Positions 15,336 to 24,560 are shown, numbered from the stretch's first letter. The stretch: 64,000 bases of DNA from Psychrobacter sp. UBA5136 (GCF_002414005.1 NZ_DHYG01000063.1:1-64000), one strand, 5' to 3'. A program made the numbers and translations. Notes: generated from the letters alone by a model not told the origin.

Positions 15336-16373
15336 TTATTGATAAAAATCGACCATACCTTCAAGGCTAGTTGGGCGAATTTTATGCGCTTGACCAGCAG
15401 AACCAAAAGCTTCAAAACGATTGGTACAGATATCTGACATCGCAACCATAGAAGCTTTAAAGTATTTACGAGGATCAAATTCGCTTGGGTTTTCTGCTAA
15501 AAATTTACGGATAGCGCCCGTTGATGCCAAACGCAAATCAGTATCGATATTAACTTTACGTACGCCATGCTTAATCGCTTCAACGATTTGCTCGACGGGA
15601 ACACCATAAGTTTCACCGATATCACCGCCGTTTTCATTGATGACTTTTAGCCATTCTTGCGGCACTGATGATGAGCCGTGCATGACTAAATGGGTGTTTG
15701 GAATACGCGCATGAATCTCTTTGACGCGCTCAATCGATAAGATATCGCCTGTCGGTGGACGGGTAAATTTATACGCGCCGTGACTGGTACCGATTGCAAT
15801 AGCGAGCGCATCAACATTGGTATCTTTAACAAACTGCTCGGCTTCATCGGCACTGGTCAATAGCTGCTCATGATCAAGTACGCCTTCTGCGCCTGAGCCA
15901 TCTTCTTCGCCCGCCATACCCGTTTCAAGGCTACCCAAGCAACCAATCTCGCCTTCGACAGAAACGCCGCACGCATGCGCCATCTTAACGACTTCGCGGG
16001 TCACACTGGCATTATAATTATAATCCATTGGCGTTTTGCCGTCTTCTCCGAGCGAGCCATCCATCATCACCGATGAAAAACCTAGCTGGATTGAGCGCTG
16101 GCAGATAGCCGGTGACATGCCATGGTCTTGATGCATGACGACAGGAATGTGTGGCCACTCTTCGATAGCAGCAATAATCAGATGACGCAAAAACGCAGAC
16201 CCTGCATAATTACGTGCGCCCGCACTGGCTTGCACAATGACGGGTGAATCACAGGCGTCGGCCGCCATCATGATGGCTCGCATCTGCTCTAAATTGTTGA
16301 CGTTAAAGGCAGGGACACCATAGCTGTGCTCAGCGGCATGATCCAAAAGTTGACGTAAAGATATTAAGGCCAT
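15336..16373 (-). CDS. fba: Class II fructose-bisphosphate aldolase
   Basis: Zinc-dependent aldolase of glycolysis and gluconeogenesis, splitting fructose-1,6-bisphosphate into DHAP and glyceraldehyde-3-phosphate. Class II features are visible: VVMHQDHGMS with the zinc-binding His, the catalytic Asp in that HQDHG, FSSVMMDGSLGEDG, VEGEIGCLGSLETG, LAIAIGTSHGAYKF, and HGSSSVP with the phosphate-binding loop. 345 residues with the extended form (subtype calvin/IIB-like). pgk lies 1.1 kb upstream on the same strand, a frequent pairing, but an unrelated lipoprotein gene and a terminator lie between. Confidence 0.96.
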   Translation of the reverse strand: MALISLRQLLDHAAEHSYGVPAFNVNNLEQMRAIMMAADACDSPVIVQASAGARNYAGSAFLRHLIIAAIEEWPHIPVVMHQDHGMSPAICQRSIQLGFSSVMMDGSLGEDGKTPMDYNYNASVTREVVKMAHACGVSVEGEIGCLGSLETGMAGEEDGSGAEGVLDHEQLLTSADEAEQFVKDTNVDALAIAIGTSHGAYKFTRPPTGDILSIERVKEIHARIPNTHLVMHGSSSVPQEWLKVINENGGDIGETYGVPVEQIVEAIKHGVRKVNIDTDLRLASTGAIRKFLAENPSEFDPRKYFKASMVAMSDICTNRFEAFGSAGQAHKIRPTSLEGMVDFYQ

Positions 16374-16451
16374 AAAACGCTCTCTGATTAGATTTTAAAA
16401 TAAGTACTTGTAAAAGATAGGTGATTACAAGTGTTCTATCATCGCTGCAAT

Positions 16452-16485
16452 ATTTAAGACTGCAAGACATTTAAGACTACAAGAC
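16452..16485. repeat. 17-bp tandem duplication upstream of fba
   Basis: ATTTAAGACTGCAAGAC (16452-16468) is followed directly by ATTTAAGACTACAAGAC (16469-16485), 16 of 17 bases identical, and then by a partial third unit (ATTTA). It lies 79-112 bp before the fba start, in the likely promoter region. The remainder of the 450-bp fba/lipoprotein spacer holds a terminator and another repeat. Confidence 0.85.
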
Positions 16486-16673
16486 ATTTATGCAGGTAGG
16501 CAGCATGATAGAGCGGGTGGTAAAAAATGCCGCATTTTTGCTAGCAATTATTAGGCGCAGATTATAGCAAATTTTGCCTGCGCTTCGTAGCCGTTGCGCG
16601 ACTATTTGTTGAGCGGACGGGTTTGGAGAGACTGATTACTTATGGCATGTTTTAGCTTTTCAATTGTTAAAAC

Positions 16674-16705
16674 GCAAAAAGCCTTGGCAATTACCAAAGC
16701 TTTTT
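16674..16705 (-). terminator. Terminator after the Ala-rich lipoprotein gene
   Basis: AAAAAGCCTTGG (about 16676-16687) pairs with CCAAAGCTTTTT (16694-16705) with one bulged base. A and T runs on the arms allow it to act on the leftward transcript of the lipoprotein gene 120 bp upstream. Confidence 0.6.
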
Positions 16706-16773
16706 ATTACTTCAAGGGTTTATAAAATAGTTGTCTATCAGAGCGCTACTCATGCAAGTTAATTATTAAAATA

Positions 16774-16803
16774 ATATAACTTAAAGTCATACAACTTAAA
16801 GTA
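16774..16803. repeat. 15-bp tandem repeat, 2 units
   Basis: ATATAACTTAAAGTC (16774-16788) followed by ATACAACTTAAAGTA (16789-16803), then a partial unit GTATAACT. It lies just past the stop codon of the lipoprotein gene. Confidence 0.75.
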
Positions 16804-16824
16804 GTATAACTGCTGCGCAACTAA

Positions 16825-17211
16825 TTAGTACTGCTGCTCTGCTTCTACGACGTTTTCATTGGCTTTATCCTCAACAGCAGCGGCGCCATCGGCAACCACG
16901 CCAGCAGTGTTGGCAACGGCTTCATTTGCGCCTACCACAACCGCTTCACCAGCATTTTGTGTGGCTTCGCTTGCTTCCGCGCCAGCCACTTGTGCGTCAT
17001 CAGAGAGCTCTTGGCCAGTAGTTTGTGCAGCTACTTCAGCATCAGCAGCAGCGGCTTCTGTTTCAGCGGCAGCCTCTTGAGTGTTGGCAGCAGCATCATC
17101 ACCAGCTGACTCAGCAGCAGCCTCAGTTTTATCTTGTGTTTCTTGGCTACATGCCGTGATTGCAAAAGTACCAGCAAGTACACTAGCAAGTAACAAATGA
17201 CGTTTTAACAT
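16825..17211 (-). CDS. Small Ala-rich putative lipoprotein
   Basis: A 128-residue protein with a lipoprotein signal (MLKRHLLLASVLAGTFAITAC); the Cys of the ITAC lipobox would be lipidated and no Asp follows it, so the outer membrane is the likely destination. The mature part is almost wholly A/E/D/T/V/N in short repeats of the type AAAETEAAA, giving an acidic, helical or disordered rod. The open frame continues to 17286, but AGGAGG stands 7 nt before the ATG at 17211, which settles the start. I do not recognise a family; the composition recalls small lipoproteins that bridge or coat the cell envelope. It stands between fba and pgk with its own terminator. Confidence 0.8.
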   Translation of the reverse strand: MLKRHLLLASVLAGTFAITACSQETQDKTEAAAESAGDDAAANTQEAAAETEAAAADAEVAAQTTGQELSDDAQVAGAEASEATQNAGEAVVVGANEAVANTAGVVADGAAAVEDKANENVVEAEQQY

Positions 17212-17510
17212 AACAAACCTCCTGTAAATAAAGCATGCCAAATGCATGATTTGCGCTATTTTATAGAGTGCAAATTGGGCACGCAATAATAATTTTCAGT
17301 ATAGAAACAAATAATTACCACTTAATAATAATTAGCGACCATCTACGCCTATTATCTTCATACTGCTACTTTCAGACTGACAAGTTAGAGATGAAAGAAA
17401 AGACAAACATGACGGTTAGCGGTCACTTTATTATTTTCATAGCCTACCCCAGATGCTCACGCTAGGTTGTACGTCTAGTGTTACTCAACTGCTGAAGTAT
17501 CGTTAAAAAG

Positions 17511-18713
17511 TTACGCGTCAATTTGTAAGGCAGCAACAGCCGGCAGCACTTTACCTTCTACAAACTCCAAAAACGCCCCGCCACCTGTTGACATGTAGCT
17601 TACCCCGTCAGCCACTTGATACTTGTCAATCGCCGCCAAAGTATCGCCGCCGCCTGCAATCGAAAAACCTTGGCTGCTCTTCACCGCATTTGCTACGATT
17701 TGAGTACCTTGGCCAAAAGCATCGACTTCAAAAACACCGACTGGCCCATTCCATAAAATGGTTTTTGCCTTGATGATAGCATCAGCCAATTGCTCAGCAC
17801 TTTGTGGCGCGATGTCTAATATCATGTCATTCTCGCCAATCGCATCGACAGACTTAATGGTAGCGGCCGCTTCTTGTAGCGAGCCAGTAAAATCTGCAAA
17901 ATCAATCTCACCTTTATCGACAACAACGACATACTCGGGCAATAAAATCTCAGTTTTACCCATAATATCGCGCGCTGTATCTATGAGTTCCGCTTCATAT
18001 AGTGAGGCGCCAACGCTATGACCCTGCGCCGCTAAGAAAGTATTGGCAATACCGCCGCCAACGATAATTTGCGAGCATACTTCAGCCAAACTGTGTAGTA
18101 CTTCAAGTTTGGTCGAGACTTTTGAGCCACCAACAATTGCAAGCATGGGCTGGGCTGGCGTTTCAAGCGCAAGGCTTAACGCATCAAGCTCGGCCGCCAA
18201 TAAAGGTCCAGCGCAAGCGACTTTGCCCGCTTGCTGCATGGCTTGGGTCACGCCTTCCGTGGACGCTTGCGCGCGGTGCGCCGTACCAAACGCATCCATG
18301 ACAAAAACATCGCATAAATCCGCATATTTCTGCGCCAGCGCTGCATCATTTTTCTTCTCGCCTTTATTAAAACGCACGTTTTCTAGTAGGACGACCTCGC
18401 CTGCATTGATTGCCACGCCCTCAGCCAGATAGTCATTGTTTAAGCATACCGGCGCTTGTAATTTGTCGCTTAAATAGTCAGCAACTGGTGCAAGCGAATA
18501 GATGGCCTCAAGACTACCTTCCGTCGGACGACCGAGGTGTGAGCACACAATCACCGCCGCGCCTTTTTCTAGCGCCATTTTAATGGTAGGCAAACTGGCT
18601 TGCAGGCGCGCATCGCTTGCGACTTTACCGTCTTTAACAGGCACATTTAAGTCTTCACGAATCAACACCACTTTATCCGTTAAGTCCAGCTCACTCATAC
18701 GCAAAAAATTCAT
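17511..18713 (-). CDS. pgk: Phosphoglycerate kinase
   Basis: Glycolytic kinase converting 1,3-bisphosphoglycerate and ADP to 3-phosphoglycerate and ATP. Substrate-side motifs VVLIREDLNVPVKDG and CSHLGRPTEG, hinge sequence ENVRFNKGE, and nucleotide-side GGSKVSTK, WNGPVGVFE and STGGGAFLEF are all seen. 400 residues, slightly over the usual 390. A strong AGGAG lies 8 nt before the ATG. The spacer between its stop and the lipoprotein gene shows no definite terminator. Confidence 0.97.
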   Translation of the reverse strand: MNFLRMSELDLTDKVVLIREDLNVPVKDGKVASDARLQASLPTIKMALEKGAAVIVCSHLGRPTEGSLEAIYSLAPVADYLSDKLQAPVCLNNDYLAEGVAINAGEVVLLENVRFNKGEKKNDAALAQKYADLCDVFVMDAFGTAHRAQASTEGVTQAMQQAGKVACAGPLLAAELDALSLALETPAQPMLAIVGGSKVSTKLEVLHSLAEVCSQIIVGGGIANTFLAAQGHSVGASLYEAELIDTARDIMGKTEILLPEYVVVVDKGEIDFADFTGSLQEAAATIKSVDAIGENDMILDIAPQSAEQLADAIIKAKTILWNGPVGVFEVDAFGQGTQIVANAVKSSQGFSIAGGGDTLAAIDKYQVADGVSYMSTGGGAFLEFVEGKVLPAVAALQIDA

Positions 18714-19070
18714 TACCTGCTCCTATGCATCATCTATGGTTAATCTACAATATGGCTGTTTGCTAACTGCTAAACATTTTTATTAATTAGTCATTTTAAA
18801 ACGTATGTTATGGTTCATTCTCGCGCTTGGTGTTATAAAACTGTCCAAGCAAGAATTTAAAGCGGTGTATTCTAGCAGTTTTTAGTAAGCACTCATAAAC
18901 AACCTACGATAAATTTTGCTCAATAGCCTTTATTACTAAAAAATGGCCTAAATTTCTATCATAAGCGGTAACTTTAAAAATCAGTAACATTTCGTGGTGG
19001 TACTTCATCGTTAGGCTGTTTATGATGCAATAAGTGTTTATGCTAAGCGCCGCCTTTTATAACAAAGCGG

Positions 19071-19109
19071 CCAGTTATAATAACCAGCTATAATAACCAG
19101 TTATAATAA
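19071..19109 (+). repeat. 13-bp tandem repeat, 3 units, each with a TATAAT
   Basis: CCAGTTATAATAA (19071-19083), CCAGCTATAATAA (19084-19096) and CCAGTTATAATAA (19097-19109): units 1 and 3 are identical and unit 2 differs at one base. Each contains TATAAT, the -10 consensus, 43-75 bp before the DksA-like gene. This is the only definite structure in the 440-bp pgk-dksA spacer. Confidence 0.9.
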
Positions 19110-19151
19110 ATAATAACCCTAACAATAAAAATAACCCATTAGGAGAAACCT

Positions 19152-19481
19152 ATGAGTATCGATATTGACGCTGCCAAACAAGACCTATTAAACCTAAAAG
19201 AAGAGTATGAAACCCGAATTGATAAAATCGAAGATCATATTCAAAATCCACCAGATGACCTCAATGAACATTGGGAAGATCAAGCCATCTCATACCGTCA
19301 GAATGATATGCGCGCAAGTTTGATGGATGAGGCGCGCCAAAGCCTCATTTATGTCGAAAATGCGCTAAGCCGTATTGAAAACGGCACCTACGGCGAATGC
19401 GAAGTATGTGGCAAACAAATCGAAGAGCAACGCCTAAAAGCTCTGCCCTACGCGACTTTATGTATGAAACATGCCGAATAA
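19152..19481 (+). CDS. TraR/DksA-family zinc-finger protein
   Basis: A 109-residue protein with an N-terminal acidic coiled coil and a C-terminal DksA/TraR C4-like zinc finger: CEVCGK at about residues 83-88 and CMKHAE at the end, with the family's RLKALPYATLC between. The fourth ligand position is His (CMKH) instead of Cys. It is shorter than DksA (about 150), like YbiI- or TraR-type members, which bind the RNA polymerase secondary channel or have other unclear roles. A strong AGGAGA site precedes the ATG, and a triple TATAAT repeat stands upstream. Not the classical dksA; target genes unknown. Confidence 0.88.
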   Translation: MSIDIDAAKQDLLNLKEEYETRIDKIEDHIQNPPDDLNEHWEDQAISYRQNDMRASLMDEARQSLIYVENALSRIENGTYGECEVCGKQIEEQRLKALPYATLCMKHAE

Positions 19482-19571
19482 CGTTGCAGCGCTGTTCAAA
19501 TAAAGGCTACTTAAATAAACACGATTTCAAAAATGTCATTATTTTAAATTGAACTCTTATTCAGCAGGCAC

Positions 19572-20228
19572 TTACCAATTGCTAAGCGCCTGCTGCCATT
19601 GCTGACAACGCGCGGCAATTTGCTGCACGGGCAAATCCATAATATCGCCGACGACCGCCACATAAGCAATTGGCAATCCTGCGAGCTCGGTTATATTCTC
19701 TGCCGTTAATCCCCCTATGACGCAAATATCAATCCCTTGCTGACAGCCATCTATGAGCTGCTGGCGAGATATGGTATTGGCATTGGGTTTGGTTTTTGAA
19801 GCAAAAATAGCGCCCATCGCGGCATAGCTTGCGCCCGCGTTTTTTGCTTTTTTAACCAGCGCTACATCGCCATGACAAGTACGACCAATCATTTGATTAG
19901 GCGCCAGACGACGTCTAGCATCAGCAATTTCACCATCTTGCTGACCTAAATGCACACCGACACCCAGTTTTTCGGCAAGTTTACTATCGTCGTTGATGAC
20001 GACGGGGACATTATAGGTTTTGGCTAAGCGGGCGATTTGCTGTGCTTCCTCATAAAGCTTTGCTTTGCCATTTGCCGATTGTAAGGTTTTTTTGCGACGG
20101 ATTTGCAATAGCGCTATCAACCCTGTCGCCAATGCTGCCCTTAATTTGGCATATAAAATGGTAAACTCATCGTCATTGGTGAGTAAGTATAGCTTGGGCG
20201 CTGACGTGACAGTCGATGCTTGAATCAT
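19572..20228 (-). CDS. thiE: Thiamine-phosphate synthase ThiE
   Basis: Joins the pyrimidine (HMP-PP) and thiazole phosphate moieties to give thiamine monophosphate. TIM-barrel landmarks of ThiE are visible: LLQIRRKK (pyrophosphate-binding), VVINDDSKLAEKLGVGVHLGQQD, MIGRTCHGDVALVKKAKNAGASYAAMGAIFASKTKPNA and VIGGLTAENI. 218 residues, normal. LLQIRRK replaces the more common LVQLRXK. It stands alone rather than in a thi operon. A terminator upstream belongs to pbpG. Confidence 0.93.
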   Translation of the reverse strand: MIQASTVTSAPKLYLLTNDDEFTILYAKLRAALATGLIALLQIRRKKTLQSANGKAKLYEEAQQIARLAKTYNVPVVINDDSKLAEKLGVGVHLGQQDGEIADARRRLAPNQMIGRTCHGDVALVKKAKNAGASYAAMGAIFASKTKPNANTISRQQLIDGCQQGIDICVIGGLTAENITELAGLPIAYVAVVGDIMDLPVQQIAARCQQWQQALSNW

Positions 20229-20253
20229 GTTGATTTCCTAAATTTAACACAAT

Positions 20254-20287
20254 AAAAAAGCTGTTATATCGTATAACAGCCTTTTTT
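20254..20287. terminator. Terminator after pbpG
   Basis: AAAAAAGCTGTTATA (20254-20268) pairs with TATAACAGCCTTTTTT (20272-20287). The A/T-run arms make it functional in the leftward direction, 22 bp past the pbpG stop and just before the thiE start. Confidence 0.85.
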
Positions 20288-20308
20288 CACAAAACTAAAA
20301 CTGCAACC

Positions 20309-21400
20309 TTACACCGTACGGCGAGTCGCCAAACTGTTTAAAATGTTTTTAGCATCGCCCCAACGCGTCGCTGAGCTGTTTGCGCCCAAAATCACGATAA
20401 TCGCAGGACGATTATTGACGCGCGTTTCCATCACCACACAACGACCTGCTTCATTGATAAAGCCGGTTTTTGAGATACCGATTGGATAATCGCCCGAACG
20501 AACCAAGCTGCTGGTGTTATTGGCTTTATAAGTGCGGTTACCGCTTGAGTAGTTAGAAACATAAAAATCATAGCTTTTGGTGGTAGAAAAACGACGAATC
20601 ACGTCATAGTTACCAGCAGCGCGAACCATTTTAACCAAATCATTTGATGAAGCAACATTACGTTTATCAAGACCTGTTGGATCGCCAAAAAAGGCTGTGG
20701 TCATGCCCAAGTCTTGAGCTTTACGGTTCATTGCGCGCATAAAGGCACTGTAGCCACCTGGATAATTGCGCGCTAGGCTTTTTGCTGCTGGATTTTCTGA
20801 TTTCATCAATGCCATGAGCAGCATCTCAGCACGGTTTAAACGATCACCTGACTTTAGGCGTGAGCTGGCGCGTTTTGGCCCGACGAAATCTTCTGGATCA
20901 AGGGTAATCTCTTCCCGCATATCAAGCCCAGCGTCCAATACCACCATCGCTGTCATGAGTTTAGTAATACTTGCCATTGGACGGGCAATATCAGCATCTT
21001 TTTCGTAGATGGTTTCACCTGTTTCAGCATCGATGACCGCGACACTACGCGAATCGGTGCTGATTGGAATCATACTACCGCTGTTAAAACCGCCCCGATA
21101 AGCAGTGTTGTAGCTGTTGGTATTATTAAAGCCATTATTACTACTACCAAAACTATGGGTATTCGTAATATTGGTCGCGCCATAGCCGTTGTCTACTTTT
21201 TTAATCGGCGAGCTATTGCTGCTTTTGTACATAATCTTTCGCGCTTCAGATAAGCTGTCGGCACCGCCCCAGCTTACACGAGCGCTAGATTCAGCGCTAG
21301 AACTACCATTAATGGTCAGTGCCGCTTGTGCAACACTGCCCAAACTCAATGAAATCAGAGCAGCGATTAATTGCTGTTTGGTTAATGGTAGTTGCTTCAT
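20309..21400 (-). CDS. pbpG: D-alanyl-D-alanine endopeptidase (PBP7-like)
   Basis: Periplasmic low-molecular-weight penicillin-binding protein that cuts D-Ala-mDAP crosslinks in peptidoglycan. A signal peptide is clear (MKQLPLTKQQLIAALISLSLGSVAQA). The three S11 peptidase motifs are present: SxxK in PMASITKLMTAMVV near residue 145, SEN in LMALMKSENPAAKSLARNYPGG, and KTG in GISKTGFINEAGRC. The SEN in place of SGN together with LARNYPGG points to PBP7/PbpG rather than the DacA group. Between signal and domain lies an S/N-rich stretch of about 80 residues of low complexity. A second family member, dacC, is at 48.3 kb. Confidence 0.93.
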   Translation of the reverse strand: MKQLPLTKQQLIAALISLSLGSVAQAALTINGSSSAESSARVSWGGADSLSEARKIMYKSSNSSPIKKVDNGYGATNITNTHSFGSSNNGFNNTNSYNTAYRGGFNSGSMIPISTDSRSVAVIDAETGETIYEKDADIARPMASITKLMTAMVVLDAGLDMREEITLDPEDFVGPKRASSRLKSGDRLNRAEMLLMALMKSENPAAKSLARNYPGGYSAFMRAMNRKAQDLGMTTAFFGDPTGLDKRNVASSNDLVKMVRAAGNYDVIRRFSTTKSYDFYVSNYSSGNRTYKANNTSSLVRSGDYPIGISKTGFINEAGRCVVMETRVNNRPAIIVILGANSSATRWGDAKNILNSLATRRTV

Positions 21401-21847
21401 TATGCCTCCTGCAGCCGTGCTGCTGTTAGTTAGAGAACCAGTTTAGAAAATCAGTTACATACTAACTAACATCAACCACGTACGTAGCGTTTATAGATGT
21501 GTTTGTAGATACTCACATAGAGTTTTTGTATTTTTAGTGTATCATGGTTTGCATTTAAGTTTAATCTACTAAATCAATTAGATGGCATTTTTTCATCACA
21601 TTCAAATTTTACTACATTTACTTTATATTACAGCAATACTAATTAACATTAGCGCAATATAGTCTTACATTGATGCTGATAACCGCTGTATTGCAAAGTT
21701 AATATTAAAGTAGGATGCTTAATATAAGGGACTTTGTGAATGCATCCCTTTATAGTAGTTAATTTAAGCGGAATTGGCTTTTATAATAAGAAAATAAGAC
21801 AGTTTGCGTTTAGCAGCGCGCCTTTATTCTGACCGATAGAAAAGAGT
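21401..21847. other. Divergent intergenic region, no gene seen
   Basis: 447 bp of AT-rich sequence between the divergent pbpG and response-regulator genes, which must hold both promoters. I see an imperfect inverted repeat (AAGGGA near 21729 with TCCCTT near 21748) without a U-run, and nothing else definite. Confidence 0.5.
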
Positions 21848-22489
21848 ATGACTATGATTCGAGTATTAGTAGTAGATGATCATGATTTGGTGCGGATGGG
21901 TATTAGCCGTATGTTGGCAGATAGTGCCGATATCGAAGTCGTTGGCGAAGCAGATAGCGGTGATATGGCAATTAAACTAGCAAAACAGCTGCGTCCTGAC
22001 GTGATATTGCTCGATGTCAATATGCCAAACATTGGCGGCCTAGAAGCAACCAAACGCCTTATTCAGCTTGACATGGGCTTTAAGATTTTGGCCGTCAGCA
22101 GCATGTCAGCGCAGCCTTATCCTTCGATGCTTATTAAAGCGGGCGTCAATGGCTACATCACTAAAGGGACGCCACTGGATGAGATGATTCGCGCGGTAAA
22201 AAAAGTCTATCAAGGCGGGCGTTATTTTAGCCAAGACGTGGTCGAGCAGTTGGCAGATGTGCTGTTATCTGATAACGCCAGCTCACCGTTTGACTTATTA
22301 AGTGATCGCGAAAAACAGGTTGCGATGATGGTGGTAAACTGCCAAAGTCCACAGCAAATCGCCGACCAACTATTTGTCAGCGTCAAAACCATCAATACCT
22401 ATCGTTATCGTATTTATGAAAAAGTTGGCGTCGATAGCGATGTGAAATTGACTCATTTGGCCATTCGTCATGGTCTTATTCAACCGTAA
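21848..22489 (+). CDS. LuxR/NarL-family response regulator, GacA/UvrY-like
   Basis: A 213-residue two-domain regulator. The N-terminal receiver has the acidic pocket (VVDDHD), the phospho-acceptor Asp56 in VILLDVNMP and the conserved Lys in YITKGTP. The C-terminal HTH is LuxR type (LSDREKQVAMMVVNCQSPQQIADQLFVSVKTINTYRYRIYEKVGV). Overall pattern and length match GacA/UvrY, which controls small regulatory RNAs of the Csr/Rsm system in gammaproteobacteria. The usual partner uvrC is not adjacent, so the GacA assignment is by sequence pattern only. Its kinase would be a separate hybrid BarA/GacS type. pilS follows 115 bp downstream. Confidence 0.85.
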   Translation: MTMIRVLVVDDHDLVRMGISRMLADSADIEVVGEADSGDMAIKLAKQLRPDVILLDVNMPNIGGLEATKRLIQLDMGFKILAVSSMSAQPYPSMLIKAGVNGYITKGTPLDEMIRAVKKVYQGGRYFSQDVVEQLADVLLSDNASSPFDLLSDREKQVAMMVVNCQSPQQIADQLFVSVKTINTYRYRIYEKVGVDSDVKLTHLAIRHGLIQP

Positions 22490-22545
22490 GTCGCTAAGCG
22501 CGTTAAGCCCTTCTCCGTTTATTCCGGTCAATTTATAAAGCCTTT

Positions 22546-22614
22546 AAAGCCTGTGAAAACTTTAACGCTTACGAAATCTTAAAGCCTATGAAATCCTAAA
22601 GCCTATGAAATCTC
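22546..22614 (+). repeat. 17-bp tandem repeat, 4 units, spanning the pilS start codon
   Basis: Units at 22546, 22564, 22581 and 22598: AAAGCCTGTGAAAACTT, AACGCTTACGAAATCTT, AAAGCCTATGAAATCCT and AAAGCCTATGAAATCTC (one extra T before the second). The last unit contains the pilS ATG and its first codons. A fifth partial match (CCTATGAAATCTG) lies in-frame at residue 13. Confidence 0.85.
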
Positions 22615-24440
22615 TGCACTCTGCGTCGTCGTCAAAACCTATGAAATCTGCTAGGAGCATCATAGCGACTGTTACTCACTATTTACAGCGCGACGAGACC
22701 TTACCTCTGCCGCAGCTGCGCAGGTTGGGGCTGATTTATAGCAGCTATCGCTTTATCGTTAGCCTGTTTTCTATGCTGATGGTCTATATCACGGCGCGCG
22801 CAAGCGATGGCTCATCATTGCCGAGCTTTTTGCAGCAAACCGCGCTCAGTTTTTATGTCCTGCTAAGCCTAATCTTACTGGGATTATTTTATGTGGTGAC
22901 AAAGCATTTGCGGCGGCAGTTGGCTTTTGGTTTGGCAGTAGATGTCATCATTTTAAGCTTACTGCTTTATACCGCTGGGGCACCCGATTTGCAGTTGACT
23001 ATGCTCTATATGGTGGTGGTTGCCGCAAGCTTTATGCTGCTGCACAGCTCGCAAGCGCTCATTATCACGTTGCTGGCGATTATCTTTGTTATCTACCAAC
23101 AGTTTTTTTATGCCATTGCCAATAGCATGAGTTTGGCAAATTTGGGTGATGCGCTCCTGATGTCAGCCAGTTTTTTGGCAGTTGGTGGTTTAAGTTGGAC
23201 TATCTCGCAGCGCTTGGTACAAGCCGAAAAAGTAGCCGCAAGCCACGCCAAAGAAGTCAAACGCTTAAACGTCATCAATCAAGAAGTCATCGCGCAAATG
23301 GCCAATGGGGTCATCGTCATGGATTGCGAGCAGGTGGTTTTAGCCAACCTTGCCGCCCATCAGCTGCTTAGCATTCCAAATCCTTCGGTGTTGATACTAA
23401 CAGAAAATCTCGATACCAACAGCACGTTAAGCAGCTCGCCAAATGACGGCGTCGAAAACACTGCAAATCATATCGATAATAAACTGCTATCGGACTTTCA
23501 GCAGCAGCTTCGCGAGCAACATTTGCAGCTTTTTGAAGCCTGCTTATCCATAGAGACTGGGCAATCTCGCACCTTTATTTATGAGTTACCCGCTGTTGCC
23601 AATGCCTCCGTCTTCGGTAAGCTGCGTGTCGAAATCATCCCGTTAAAAGATGATAGCAAACTAATCATTCTAGAAGATTTGCGCCGTGAACAAGCCGGTG
23701 CCCAGCAATTAAAACTGGCCTCTCTAGGGCAGCTGACCGCCAGCATTGCCCACGAGATAAGAAATCCTTTAGCCGCTATCTCGCAAGCCAGTCAATTATT
23801 AATAGAAGATATCGAAGAAAGCCAGACAGCAGACAATGAGGCGAGCGTAAATAATGACATGGCTGGCAACCATGAGCTTTATAAAATGATATTTACGCAA
23901 ACAAAACGCGTCAATCGTATTATAGAAGACGTTTTAAAACTGTCGCGCCAGCAGACCGCCAATAAGCAAATGATTGACCTTGCTGACTGGATGCCAACCT
24001 TTTTGGCAAACTATTTTCAAGGCCACGATGTTTTTTTACGCATGAAGACGCAGCCGACCATCTCGTTCGACCCGCATCAGTTAGAGCAAGTTTTTATTAA
24101 TTTAATCAATAATGGCTTACGTTATAGCAGCTATGCTCACCCTCATGCTGTTGTGGAAATCGAGATTTATTGTGCCGATAACGATGTTATAATTGATGTA
24201 TTAGATGATGGCACGGGCGTTAGTAGCGCAGATTTAAACCACTTGTTTAATCCGTTTTTTACCACCGATAAGGCTGGTACAGGATTGGGATTATATTTAT
24301 CGCAAGCATTTTGTGAGGCCAATCATGCACGCTTGCTTTATATTCCTGACCATAACAAAACCTGCTTTCGCCTGATTGCACCCGCCATTTATACTGACGT
24401 CCCTGAGAGCGCTGACGAAGCGTTTTCCGAGCAGTTGTAA
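22605..24440 (+). CDS. pilS: Type IV pilus two-component sensor kinase PilS
   Basis: Membrane histidine kinase that, with PilR, controls pilin transcription. The first 210 residues contain about six hydrophobic segments (PilS-type sensor), followed by a PAS-like region and a linker, then HisKA with the phospho-acceptor His383 in ASIAHEIRNPLAA, and a HATPase_c domain (NLINNGLRYSS for the N box, DDGTGVSSADL for G1, TTDKAGTGLGLYLSQ for F/G2). 611 residues, above the roughly 530 of the Pseudomonas protein, largely through S/N-rich linker segments. The ATG lies inside a tandem repeat with no obvious Shine-Dalgarno. pilR follows 120 bp downstream. Confidence 0.92.
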   Translation: MKSLHSASSSKPMKSARSIIATVTHYLQRDETLPLPQLRRLGLIYSSYRFIVSLFSMLMVYITARASDGSSLPSFLQQTALSFYVLLSLILLGLFYVVTKHLRRQLAFGLAVDVIILSLLLYTAGAPDLQLTMLYMVVVAASFMLLHSSQALIITLLAIIFVIYQQFFYAIANSMSLANLGDALLMSASFLAVGGLSWTISQRLVQAEKVAASHAKEVKRLNVINQEVIAQMANGVIVMDCEQVVLANLAAHQLLSIPNPSVLILTENLDTNSTLSSSPNDGVENTANHIDNKLLSDFQQQLREQHLQLFEACLSIETGQSRTFIYELPAVANASVFGKLRVEIIPLKDDSKLIILEDLRREQAGAQQLKLASLGQLTASIAHEIRNPLAAISQASQLLIEDIEESQTADNEASVNNDMAGNHELYKMIFTQTKRVNRIIEDVLKLSRQQTANKQMIDLADWMPTFLANYFQGHDVFLRMKTQPTISFDPHQLEQVFINLINNGLRYSSYAHPHAVVEIEIYCADNDVIIDVLDDGTGVSSADLNHLFNPFFTTDKAGTGLGLYLSQAFCEANHARLLYIPDHNKTCFRLIAPAIYTDVPESADEAFSEQL

Positions 24441-24560
24441 AAATAATGGTAAAAATGGTAAATAGGCAGGCTTGTTATAAGCACCATTATTGATACTTTA
24501 TAAACCCTGTCACGGTTATTTTTAACACCCTTGTAGTACTTGAAGACGATGAGATAATGT

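Noticed and set aside
17268..17465. 65-codon + strand ORF between lipoprotein and pgk
   Set aside because: No ribosome site, no conserved features, and it lies in AT-rich promoter sequence.
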